NCBI GenBank assembly: GCA_009923375.1
Contig: RFTO01000011.1
Location: forward strand, 1-15,090
Length of the DNA stretch: 15,090 nt
Direction of reading: 5' to 3'
Source: Actinomycetota bacterium
GTDB lineage: Bacteria > Actinomycetota > Actinomycetes > S36-B12 > UBA5976
In this document: positions 6,325-13,097 of the stretch, one piece after another
Layout of the letters: each line of letters opens with the position of its first letter
Position numbering within the stretch: the stretch's first letter is position 1
Notes under the pieces: model-generated
The model's database searches: none
The model's input: the letters and a program-made list of their open reading frames with translations, nothing else
Told to the model about the DNA's origin: nothing
Translations under genes and position numbers: made by a program

Positions 6325-7469
6325 AAGTCAACCGCGCCGAACTGTTCGCGGACCGAGTGCACCGCCGACGGCAATTGTGCAAGGAAAGCATCGACACCTT
6401 CAGCGGTGGTATTCCACGGCAAAGTGATGCGCAGATTTCCTTCCGTCAGGTGGCCCATCGCAGCGAGTACGTGGCTCGGAGTGTGCAGTTCATTTGCACA
6501 TGCAGAACCGCTGGCCACGGCAAAACCTCGCACATCCAGCTGCGATGCAAGTGCTTCACCGCTGACATAGAGGAACGACATCGACGTGATGTGTGGGCAA
6601 CCGACATCGGTGGAGTGGATTTGCACATGCGGAATCTGCTCGCTAGCAACCTTTCGGATGTGAGCAGAAAAACCGGCAAGGGTTTTGGCGCGCTCAATGC
6701 GATCGTCACGCATCGCAACCAAAGCAGCCCCGGCTGCCGCGATGGCCGGCACCGACGGCATGCCGGGCACACGACCGAGCTCGAAGGCATCACTGGGGTA
6801 ATCCGGATTACGCCAGCGTGCGCCGGTGCGCACTGCCAAGATTCCCACTCCGCTTGGCCCCGCCCACGCCGGTGCATCGGCGGTAAGCACGCTCCACTTC
6901 TGCGGTGGCTCCCCATGTGCCAACACAGATGTTGCATCGACAAACCACGGCACACCGGCGGGCTCCAATGTTGCTGAGATGCCTTGCCAATCTTGAATGA
7001 CGCCGGTCTCTTGATTGGCGGCCTGAATGGCGACGAAAGCTGGCTCGGCGCCGGCGATGAACGCAAGTTTCGTGAGGTCGATGAGCCCATCAGCGTCGAC
7101 GTCGATACTCAGGTGTGTTGCACCCGAATCTCCGCCCGCGGATATGACGCCTACCGCCGCTTGCAGAATGCTCGAATGCTCGACACTGCTGGTGGCCACA
7201 CTCCGAGACACCCGTCGCCTGCCGATGGCCAAGCCGGCAACAGCTCGTCGGGACGCCGCAGCACCTGAGGAGTCGAACGACACTTCATCGGTTCGGCAAC
7301 CAAGCACGTCAGCAACCTGCTCGCGGGCCAGATTCAAGATCTCGGCCGCTCGCCGGCCTTCGGCGTACCTAGCCCGGGGGTTGGCCCAACCGGCATCGAC
7401 GGTTGCCTCAAACGTTGCGCGAGCCACTGGGTGCCAGGGGCCTGATTCGGCATCGAGAAGCGTTCGCAT
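6321..7469 (-). CDS. Cysteine desulfurase-like class V aminotransferase-fold protein lacking the PLP lysine
   Basis: The 382-residue protein has the IscS/NifS fold pattern: TSSVEHSSIL with the PLP-stacking His98, ANQETG with Asn152, FVDATSVL with Asp178, and SGSACANELHTPSHVLAAMG with the persulfide Cys324. Where the family reads His-Lys-x-x-Gly-Pro, this protein reads Pro200-Ala201-Trp-Ala-Gly-Pro. The internal-aldimine lysine is therefore replaced by Ala (codon GCG at 6867-6869, minus strand), in frame, with good similarity on both sides. The N-terminus also lacks the usual NNATTP motif. Without the lysine, normal PLP-dependent desulfurase chemistry is doubtful; it might be a sulfur-relay or regulatory paralogue. 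It is coupled to tusA by a 4-nt overlap. ATG 7469 is preceded at 7 nt by TACGGT and no SD, so it is likely leaderless. Confidence 0.88.
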   Translation of the reverse strand: MRTLLDAESGPWHPVARATFEATVDAGWANPRARYAEGRRAAEILNLAREQVADVLGCRTDEVSFDSSGAAASRRAVAGLAIGRRRVSRSVATSSVEHSSILQAAVGVISAGGDSGATHLSIDVDADGLIDLTKLAFIAGAEPAFVAIQAANQETGVIQDWQGISATLEPAGVPWFVDATSVLAHGEPPQKWSVLTADAPAWAGPSGVGILAVRTGARWRNPDYPSDAFELGRVPGMPSVPAIAAAGAALVAMRDDRIERAKTLAGFSAHIRKVASEQIPHVQIHSTDVGCPHITSMSFLYVSGEALASQLDVRGFAVASGSACANELHTPSHVLAAMGHLTEGNLRITLPWNTTAEGVDAFLAQLPSAVHSVREQFGAVDL

Positions 7470-7476
7470 GGATGTA

Positions 7477-7482
7477 ACCGTA
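7477..7482 (-). promoter_or_regulatory. -10 box (TACGGT) for leaderless desulfurase-like/tusA operon
   Basis: TACGGT fits TANNNT on the minus strand and ends 7 nt before the ATG at 7469. No SD is present between box and start. Confidence 0.5.
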
Positions 7483-7543
7483 GACGCAGACCCGCTTTGA
7501 TGCGGATGCTGCCGCTGGGCTGGCGATGGTCGTTGGTTTCCAA

Positions 7544-7553
7544 GGGCTAGCCC
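7544..7553. repeat. Perfect 10-bp palindrome GGGCTAGCCC
   Basis: Self-complementary 10-mer in the intergenic region between the divergent desulfurase-like gene and ctaC. It could be a regulator site, but such palindromes also occur by chance. The neighbouring sequence 7483-7620 shows no gene or other recognisable element. Confidence 0.3.
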
Positions 7554-7622
7554 ACGAGCAAACGGTGAGCCACCCTGCCAGTGTCCACGCGAAATGCGCT
7601 CCCTCGCCAGCCGCGCCCCGAT

Positions 7623-7679
7623 CAGGCAATTGGGCTTATCTGCGATAGCCTGCTACCTGGGAAACAGGCTCCACGCCTG
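7623..7679. repeat. Alternating CAGGC/GCCTG repeat cluster upstream of the ctaC promoter
   Basis: Four copies of one 5-mer alternate in orientation: CAGGC at 7623-7627, GCCTG at 7648-7652, CAGGC at 7665-7669 and GCCTG at 7675-7679. The middle pair extends to AGCCTG-N12-CAGGCT (7647-7670) and the last pair is CAGGC-N5-GCCTG, so two mutually exclusive inverted repeats share an arm. The cluster ends 4 nt before the -35 hexamer, the right place for an activator or repressor. Role unproven. Confidence 0.4.
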
Positions 7680-7683
7680 TGAC

Positions 7684-7712
7684 TTGACGATGTACCCCAG
7701 GACTTGTTTTAT
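7684..7712 (+). promoter_or_regulatory. Sigma-70-type promoter of the ctaCDF operon
   Basis: TTGACG (7684-7689), a 17-nt spacer and TTTTAT (7707-7712) form a good vegetative promoter; the -10 matches TATAAT at four of six positions. A start near 7719 would give a leader of about 40 nt that includes the AAAGAGG ribosome-binding site 10 nt before GTG 7761. Confidence 0.6.
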
Positions 7713-7760
7713 CCACATCGCGCTGATGGCGCCCGTGCCCGTGAAAGAGGCTGATCGCCC

Positions 7761-8567
7761 GTGTCTCGACGCGTAGTCCAGACGGTCGCTGTGACCGCTG
7801 CAGCGGTGGCATCCACCACCCTCGCAGGCTGCGACACAGCCAAGTGGAGCCGCGGAGCGATGCCCGTGCCCATCACCACAGGCGGTCACATCACCTTGGC
7901 CCTTTGGCAGGGCACTTGGGTTGCGGCGCTCATCGTTGGCGTCCTGGTATGGGGCCTGATCATTTGGGCGGTCATCAGATTCCGGCGTAAGCAGGGCGAC
8001 GGTTTACCCAAGCAGACTCGTTACAACATCCAGATCGAGCTCTTCTACACGATCGCGCCGACCATCATGATCGCGGTGCTCTTCGGTTTTACGGTCAAGG
8101 ACCAGACCGAGCTCACTCGCCAGACTGGCGCCGCCACCAACCACGTGACCGTCGTCGGTTACCAGTGGGAGTGGACGTTCAACTACACCGACAAGAACAC
8201 ATACGACGTCGGCAGCACGGCGCAGCGCCCGACGCTGTGGTTGCCTGTCAACCAGCGCGTTGCCTTCACTCTTGAAAGCCCCGACGTGATCCACTCGTTT
8301 TGGGTGCCTGACTTCCTCTTCCACATGGACGTGGTGCCGGGACGCAAGAACATCTTCGAAGTCACCCCTGACACCATCGGTGATTACAAGGGCCGCTGCG
8401 CCGAGCTTTGCGGTGCACAGCACTCGCGGATGTTGTTCAATGTGAAGGTCGTGTCGCAGAAGGATTACGACGCGCACATTGCGGCCCTTCGCGCGGCGGG
8501 CCAGACAGGAACCGCGTCCACCGGCCGGTACCACCTGAACACCGATACAGCGGAGGTCGAGAAGTGA
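7761..8567 (+). CDS. ctaC: Cytochrome c oxidase subunit II (aa3 type)
   Basis: Subunit II takes electrons from the cytochrome c domain of the bcc complex through its binuclear CuA centre and passes them to heme a in subunit I. The 268-residue product begins with a lipoprotein signal peptide ending in LAGC (Cys24 would be lipidated), then two membrane helices (about 45-73 and 92-112), then the periplasm-side cupredoxin domain. CuA ligands are all present: His178, Cys213, Glu215, Cys217, His221 and Met224. The aromatic GYQWEWTF (133-140) marks the electron entry patch. GTG 7761 is supported by AAAGAGG upstream and by the signal peptide. First gene of ctaC-ctaD-ctaF; its stop overlaps the ctaD GTG (GTGA). 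Confidence 0.97.
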   Translation: MSRRVVQTVAVTAAAVASTTLAGCDTAKWSRGAMPVPITTGGHITLALWQGTWVAALIVGVLVWGLIIWAVIRFRRKQGDGLPKQTRYNIQIELFYTIAPTIMIAVLFGFTVKDQTELTRQTGAATNHVTVVGYQWEWTFNYTDKNTYDVGSTAQRPTLWLPVNQRVAFTLESPDVIHSFWVPDFLFHMDVVPGRKNIFEVTPDTIGDYKGRCAELCGAQHSRMLFNVKVVSQKDYDAHIAALRAAGQTGTASTGRYHLNTDTAEVEK

Positions 8568-10306
8568 CGACGATTCCAGGAAGTGCCGCTTACTCGACTC
8601 TCACAACCCCGACTTTGACGCCAGCCAAGCGCAACGCTGGTCGCATTGCGGTCAAGTGGATAACCTCCACTGACCACAAGACCATCGGTTACATGTACTT
8701 GATGGCGTCGTTCACCTTCTTCCTGCTTGGCGGCGTGATGGCCCTCATCATCCGCGCGGAGCTGGCGTGGCCGGGACTGCAGTTCGTGTCGTTGGAGCAG
8801 TACAACCAGCTCTTCACGATGCACGGAAGTGTGATGCTGCTGCTGTTCGCCACACCACTTTTCGTCGGCTTCGCCAACGTCATCATGCCGCTGCAAATCG
8901 GCGCCCCGGACGTGGCGTTTCCACGTCTGAACATGTTCAGTTTCTATCTGTTCCTCTTCGGCGGAATCATCGTGTTCCTGGGGTTCTTTACGCCGGCAGG
9001 TGCCGCAAGCTTCGGGTGGTACGCCTACGCGCCGCTGACGAGTACCGAGTTCAGCCCCGGCATCGGAAATGACCTGTGGATCATCGGATTCGCCCTTAGC
9101 GGTTTCGGCACCATCCTCGGTGGCGTCAACTTCATCACCACGATTTACACCATGCGTGCACCTGGAATGACAATGTTCCGGATGCCGATCTTCAGCTGGA
9201 ATGTTTTGCTGACAAGCGTGCTGGTGCTGATGGCGTTCCCGCCGCTGGCTGCAGCCCTGTTGGTGCTGGAAGCTGATCGCCGTTTTGGCGCCACTGTGTT
9301 CTCGGCCGAGAATGGTGGTGCCATCTTGTGGCAGCACCTGTTCTGGTTCTTCGGGCATCCTGAGGTCTACATCCTGGCGTTGCCCTTCTTCGGCATCATC
9401 TCCGAAATCTTGCCTGTGTTCAGTCGCAAGCCGATCTTCGGTTACAAGGGCCTCATCTTCGCAACCATCGCTATTGCAGCCTTGTCTGTCGCGGTGTGGG
9501 CGCACCACATGTACATCACCGGCGCGGTTTACTTGCCGTTCTTTGCCTTCATGACGATGCTCATCGCGGTGCCGACGGGGGTGAAGTTCTTCAACTGGAT
9601 CGGCACGATCTGGAATGGATCGCTCTCATTTGAGACCCCGATGCTGTGGAGTATCGGCTTCTTGGTGACCTTCCTCTTTGGCGGTCTCACCGGAGTGGTC
9701 TTGGCAAGCCCGCCGCTGGACTTCCATGTTTCCGACTCCTATTTCGTGGTCGCGCACTTCCACTACGTGGTGTTCGGAACCGTCGTATTCGCGATGTTCG
9801 CCGGTTTCTATTTCTGGTGGCCCAAGATGACTGGCAAGATGCTCGACGAGCGACTCGGGAAGATTCACTTCTGGACTCTGTTCATCGGCTTCCACACCAC
9901 CTTCCTGGTGCAACATTGGCTGGGTGTTGAAGGCATGCCTCGTCGCTACGGGGACTACCTCGCCAGCGACGGCTTCACGAACTTAAACATCGTGTCATCC
10001 ATCGGTGCTGTCATCTTGGGTGCTTCCACTTTGCCGTTCCTCTACAACGTGTGGAAGACGCACAAGACAGCTCTTCGTGTGACCTCCGATGACCCCTGGG
10101 GTTGGGGTGCATCGCTTGAGTGGGCCACTTCATGCCCGCCACCGCGTCACAACTTCATCACCCTTCCGAGGATTCGCTCTGAGCGTCCAGCTTTCGATCT
10201 TCACCACCCAGAGCACGCGGCTGACGGAATGCCACCGCGTGAAGGGATGCTGACCAAGGTCCTAGGACCTGCGGATGTCAGCCCAGATGCAGGAAAGCAG
10301 GCCTGA
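8564..10306 (+). CDS. ctaD: Cytochrome c oxidase subunit I (aa3 type)
   Basis: Catalytic subunit that reduces O2 to water at the heme a3-CuB site and pumps protons. The 580-residue protein shows His87 (MHGSVM) and His400 as heme a ligands, His398 as heme a3 ligand, CuB ligands His265, His314 and His315, and Tyr269 of HPEVY, the residue cross-linked to a CuB histidine. Proton-channel residues are also present: D-channel Asp116 with Asn105 and Asn123, and Glu267. It is therefore a canonical A-type oxidase. The frame is open further upstream inside ctaC, but GTG 8564 is chosen: GGAGG lies 7 nt before it, it overlaps the ctaC stop by 4 nt, and its start (MTTIPGSAAYS) fits actinobacterial CtaD. 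The stop shares one base with the ctaF start (TGATG). Confidence 0.97.
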   Translation: MTTIPGSAAYSTLTTPTLTPAKRNAGRIAVKWITSTDHKTIGYMYLMASFTFFLLGGVMALIIRAELAWPGLQFVSLEQYNQLFTMHGSVMLLLFATPLFVGFANVIMPLQIGAPDVAFPRLNMFSFYLFLFGGIIVFLGFFTPAGAASFGWYAYAPLTSTEFSPGIGNDLWIIGFALSGFGTILGGVNFITTIYTMRAPGMTMFRMPIFSWNVLLTSVLVLMAFPPLAAALLVLEADRRFGATVFSAENGGAILWQHLFWFFGHPEVYILALPFFGIISEILPVFSRKPIFGYKGLIFATIAIAALSVAVWAHHMYITGAVYLPFFAFMTMLIAVPTGVKFFNWIGTIWNGSLSFETPMLWSIGFLVTFLFGGLTGVVLASPPLDFHVSDSYFVVAHFHYVVFGTVVFAMFAGFYFWWPKMTGKMLDERLGKIHFWTLFIGFHTTFLVQHWLGVEGMPRRYGDYLASDGFTNLNIVSSIGAVILGASTLPFLYNVWKTHKTALRVTSDDPWGWGASLEWATSCPPPRHNFITLPRIRSERPAFDLHHPEHAADGMPPREGMLTKVLGPADVSPDAGKQA

Positions 10307-10701
10307 TGAAGACCGAAGGCTGGTTGTTCGCGGGCGCCGCGTTCATCTATATCTTCTTGATGACCATCTACTGGTTGTTGGCGCACGAGATCATCGGCAC
10401 CCTCTGTTTGGCACTCACTGGTGGTCTGGCCTTGCTCATCGGTTTCTACATCCTGTTCACGGGCAAGCGCGTCGGCCCGCGGCCAGAGGATCGCGAAGAT
10501 GGTGAAGTGTGGGAGGCCGACCCCGATTATGGGTTCTTCAGCCCTCACTCATGGTGGCCATTGGCAACCGCCGCCTCTGCGGCTATTGCGTTTGTGGGCA
10601 TCCTGTTCGGCACCTGGATCATCGCCCTCGGTTTTGGTCTGAGCATGGTGGCCCTGTGTGGCTTTGTCTTTGAGTATTACACCGGCCCCGACCTCACCTG
10701 A
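10306..10701 (+). CDS. ctaF: Cytochrome c oxidase subunit IV, actinobacterial type
   Basis: CtaF is a small membrane subunit specific to the actinobacterial aa3 oxidase in the bcc-aa3 supercomplex. The 131-residue product matches the usual length and has four hydrophobic helices (about 7-26, 29-49, 84-102 and 104-124). Between the second and third lies the conserved acidic loop GPRPEDREDGEVWEADPDYGFFSPHSWWP. The ATG overlaps the ctaD TGA, and an AGGAAAGCAGG stretch just upstream can serve as ribosome-binding site. It closes the ctaCDF operon; the GNAT gene follows after 41 nt. Confidence 0.95.
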   Translation: MKTEGWLFAGAAFIYIFLMTIYWLLAHEIIGTLCLALTGGLALLIGFYILFTGKRVGPRPEDREDGEVWEADPDYGFFSPHSWWPLATAASAAIAFVGILFGTWIIALGFGLSMVALCGFVFEYYTGPDLT

Positions 10702-10716
10702 GTTCACCAATTCAGT

Positions 10717-10736
10717 GACAGGGAACGACAGGGAAC
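10717..10736 (+). repeat. Tandem 10-bp direct repeat (GACAGGGAAC x2) before the GNAT gene
   Basis: Two exact adjacent copies of GACAGGGAAC lie between ctaF and the GNAT ATG at 10743. The AGGGA of the second copy is the best available, though weak, ribosome-binding site. A local duplication is the simplest explanation. Confidence 0.6.
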
Positions 10737-10742
10737 AGCAAT

Positions 10743-11303
10743 ATGGGTGAGCCTCCAGCCGCTAGCGCTCTGGCTGGTGTCGTGATTGAGGAGTTGTCAC
10801 CGGATGATTGGCAGCGTGCACGAGCAATCCGGCTGGCCTGCTTGAAGGATGCACCATATGCCTTCGGCTCCACTTACGAAGAGGAAGTCCAGCAGTCGCA
10901 GGAGTGGTGGCGGAAGCGGCTCGTCGACGGCAGATGGTTCATCGCCAGGCAGGCAGAGCGTGACCTCAGCGTCGCCATGTTGATTCATGGCCCGCTGCCG
11001 GAGACATTTAGCTCCAATGGCGCCCTGAACATGGACCTAGAAGCGAGTTATCCGTGGATTCGCTCCGTGTTCACAGTGCCGGAGGCTCGCGGCCGCAAGT
11101 TGGTGGACTTGCTCTGCCTGCACTTGTGCGACCTTGTTGCCACTCAAGGTCATCAAATCATGGTCCTAGGAGTGCGCCAAGGTAATGACCGCGCGCACGC
11201 GGCTTATCTGCGCATGAACTTCATAGATATCGGCACCTTCGTGCCCACCTCAGCCCCAGCCGAAATGGCGAATCACCTGATGGCTCGCGTCACGACCACC
11301 TGA
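10743..11303 (+). CDS. GNAT-family N-acetyltransferase, substrate unknown
   Basis: Predicted acetyl-CoA-dependent acyltransferase of 186 residues, cytosolic. Recognisable GNAT features are the N-terminal RAIRLACLKDAPYAFGSTYEEE segment (28-48), the motif A strand and turn SVFTVPEARGRKLVDLL (108-124), and the motif B stretch VLGVRQGNDRAHAAYLRMNFIDIG (141-164). The pyrophosphate-binding loop is degenerate: the usual R-G-x-G-x-G/A reads RGRKLV, with Lys119 and Val121 in the small-residue positions, so acetyl-CoA binding may be altered. It follows ctaF by 41 nt and is probably read from the cta transcript up to the hairpin at 11334. Whether it acts on a respiratory component or is a passenger cannot be told. 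Confidence 0.82.
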   Translation: MGEPPAASALAGVVIEELSPDDWQRARAIRLACLKDAPYAFGSTYEEEVQQSQEWWRKRLVDGRWFIARQAERDLSVAMLIHGPLPETFSSNGALNMDLEASYPWIRSVFTVPEARGRKLVDLLCLHLCDLVATQGHQIMVLGVRQGNDRAHAAYLRMNFIDIGTFVPTSAPAEMANHLMARVTTT

Positions 11304-11333
11304 CCCAATAGTCACCACACACAAGCGGTGTCA

Positions 11334-11377
11334 AAGTTCAGGGCCCGCTGCGGTGAATCGCAGCGGGCCCTGAACTT
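11334..11377. terminator. Bidirectional terminator between the GNAT gene and qcrB
   Basis: AAGTTCAGGGCCCGCTGCG (11334-11352) pairs perfectly with its reverse complement at 11359-11377 across a 6-nt loop (GTGAAT), a 19-bp GC-rich stem. It begins 31 nt after the GNAT stop and 14 nt beyond the qcrB stop, between convergent operons. There is no T-run on either side, as is common in actinobacteria. Confidence 0.9.
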
Positions 11378-11390
11378 AGTGAACAACGCG

Positions 11391-13097
11391 TCAGTGATTG
11401 ACTGATTCATCCTCGGACGGTTGGTGCAAGACTCCGCCAAGGGCCTCGAACTCGCGGTGTCGGTGGGTGGCCTCCAACTCAACTGCAGACACGTGTGAGA
11501 AGTGCCCAGCAGCCGCTTCCAACTCCGCTGGGCTTGGCTTGGCCACGTTGATTGCATAGAACCAAGATGACAAGCGGTTGCGAAGGTTGTTAACCAATGC
11601 CCATGGGGCTGCGACACCGTTGGCATCCACAGTCTCAAGGGCCAGCACTGGCATATCCACCTTGCCCAGGATTTCCGCCTGCTCCTTCTGCGTCAGCGGC
11701 GCGTGAATTTCCACGAACTCACCATGCGGCAGGCGCAGAAGGCGGCCGGTCTCGTGACCGTGGAGCAACTTGTCGTTATCGCGACGCTGCAAGGAGAGGC
11801 AGATGCGCTTGGTGATGGTGAAGGCAATCGGTGGCACCACGAACAGCAGGATGCGCAGCGAGATGGTGATCGCGTTAATCGATGACTCGAAGGTGGTGGC
11901 GATGATGTCATTCGCCCCAGACACCCACAGCATCAGATAGAACGTGATCGCGGTGACACCCAACGCTGTGCGCGTGGGGGTGTTACGCGGGCGGTCTAGA
12001 AGATGGTGTTCTCGCTTGTCACCTGTCACGAACTGCTCGATCCAGGGATAAGCACCCAGCAGCAAAGTCATGATGCCGGGGAGCACAACAGCGGGGACAA
12101 TCAAGTTCAAGCTGAGTGTGTGATGCCAGAACACCAATTCCAGGTTGGGCATTACCCGCACTGCACCATCGAGGAAGCCCATGTACCAGTCAGGCTGTGA
12201 GCCGGCACTGACTTGGTCGGGGGTGTAAGGACCGAACATCCAGACCGGGTTGATGGTGACGAACGCGGAGATCAGAGTCGTCACACCGAACACGATGAAG
12301 AAGAAGCCACCCGCCTTGGCCATGTAAACAGGGAAGAAGCGGTAGCCGACGACGTTGTTCTCGGTGCGTCCAGGTCCGGGCCACTGCGTGTGCTTTTGGT
12401 ACCAGACCATGAGCAGGTGAGCGGTAACCAGAGCCAAGATGATGCCCGGGATCAGCAGAATGTGGATGGCGTACAACCGGGGCAGGAAGTCAGTGCCTGG
12501 AAATTCTCCGCCGAAGAGGCCGAAGGAGACGTACGTGCCGACGATTGGGATCGCGGAGGCGATGCCTTGTGTGATGCGCAATCCAGTGCCCGAGAGCAAA
12601 TCGTCAGGTAGGGAGTAACCCGCGAAACCCTCCACGATGCCCAGGAGAACCAGAACGGTTCCGATAACCCAGTTGACCTCACGTGGCTTGCGGAAGGCAC
12701 CGGTGAAGAACACCCGGAACATGTGGATTGTCATCGCTCCGACGAAGAACAACGCGGCCCAGTGGTGAATCTGGCGCATGAGCAAGCCACCGCGAACATC
12801 GAAGGAGATGTCGAGGCTGGAGGCATAAGCCTCCGTCATTTTGACGCCCTTCAACGGCACGTAGGTGCCGTTATAGATGACGTCTACCATGGACGGCTTG
12901 AAGAACAGCGTCAGGTACGTGCCGGAGAGCAACAGGATCACGAACGAATAGAGCGCGACCTCACCGAGCATGAACGACCAGTGGTCGGGGAACACCTTGC
13001 CGAGGTTTCGGCGCAGTGCATTGCTGGTGGTGTAGCGGTCATCCACCCACCTGGCGGTCTTGCCGACCGGTGTGGACGGTTGCGTTGAGGTGCTCAT
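11391..13097 (-). CDS. qcrB: Menaquinol:cytochrome c reductase cytochrome b subunit
   Basis: Membrane core of the bcc complex; it oxidises menaquinol and carries two b hemes. The 568-residue protein has heme ligands His111 and His125 in RQIHHWAA...TIHMFR, and His212 and His227 in YAIHILLIP...TAHLLM. The second pair is 15 apart, as in b6-type proteins. The Qo-site motif is PDWY (302-305). After the helices there is a hydrophilic C-terminal extension of about 130 residues typical of actinobacterial QcrB. The ATG overlaps the qcrA stop (ATGA). Last gene of ctaE-qcrC-qcrA-qcrB, ending just before the 19-bp hairpin. Confidence 0.97.
   Translation of the reverse strand: MSTSTQPSTPVGKTARWVDDRYTTSNALRRNLGKVFPDHWSFMLGEVALYSFVILLLSGTYLTLFFKPSMVDVIYNGTYVPLKGVKMTEAYASSLDISFDVRGGLLMRQIHHWAALFFVGAMTIHMFRVFFTGAFRKPREVNWVIGTVLVLLGIVEGFAGYSLPDDLLSGTGLRITQGIASAIPIVGTYVSFGLFGGEFPGTDFLPRLYAIHILLIPGIILALVTAHLLMVWYQKHTQWPGPGRTENNVVGYRFFPVYMAKAGGFFFIVFGVTTLISAFVTINPVWMFGPYTPDQVSAGSQPDWYMGFLDGAVRVMPNLELVFWHHTLSLNLIVPAVVLPGIMTLLLGAYPWIEQFVTGDKREHHLLDRPRNTPTRTALGVTAITFYLMLWVSGANDIIATTFESSINAITISLRILLFVVPPIAFTITKRICLSLQRRDNDKLLHGHETGRLLRLPHGEFVEIHAPLTQKEQAEILGKVDMPVLALETVDANGVAAPWALVNNLRNRLSSWFYAINVAKPSPAELEAAAGHFSHVSAVELEATHRHREFEALGGVLHQPSEDESVNH

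Noticed and set aside
7647..7670. Reading AGCCTG-N12-CAGGCT as a transcription terminator or riboswitch.
   Set aside because: It lies upstream of the ctaC promoter and at the 5' side of the divergent desulfurase-like gene, so neither of these transcripts should contain it; a DNA-binding site is more likely.
7594..7776. A 60-codon plus-strand frame in the intergenic region before ctaC.
   Set aside because: It spans the repeat cluster and promoter, overlaps the ctaC start in another frame, and has no SD or recognisable content.
8408..8563. Upstream extension of ctaD into ctaC.
   Set aside because: GTG 8564 has GGAGG at 7 nt and overlaps the ctaC stop in the usual GTGA coupling; the 52 extra residues do not resemble CtaD.
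8465..9508. A 347-residue open frame on the minus strand opposite ctaC/ctaD.
   Set aside because: It is antisense to well-supported oxidase genes and its composition (rich in Arg, Glu, His, Gln) is what the complement of membrane-protein codons yields; no domain is recognisable.
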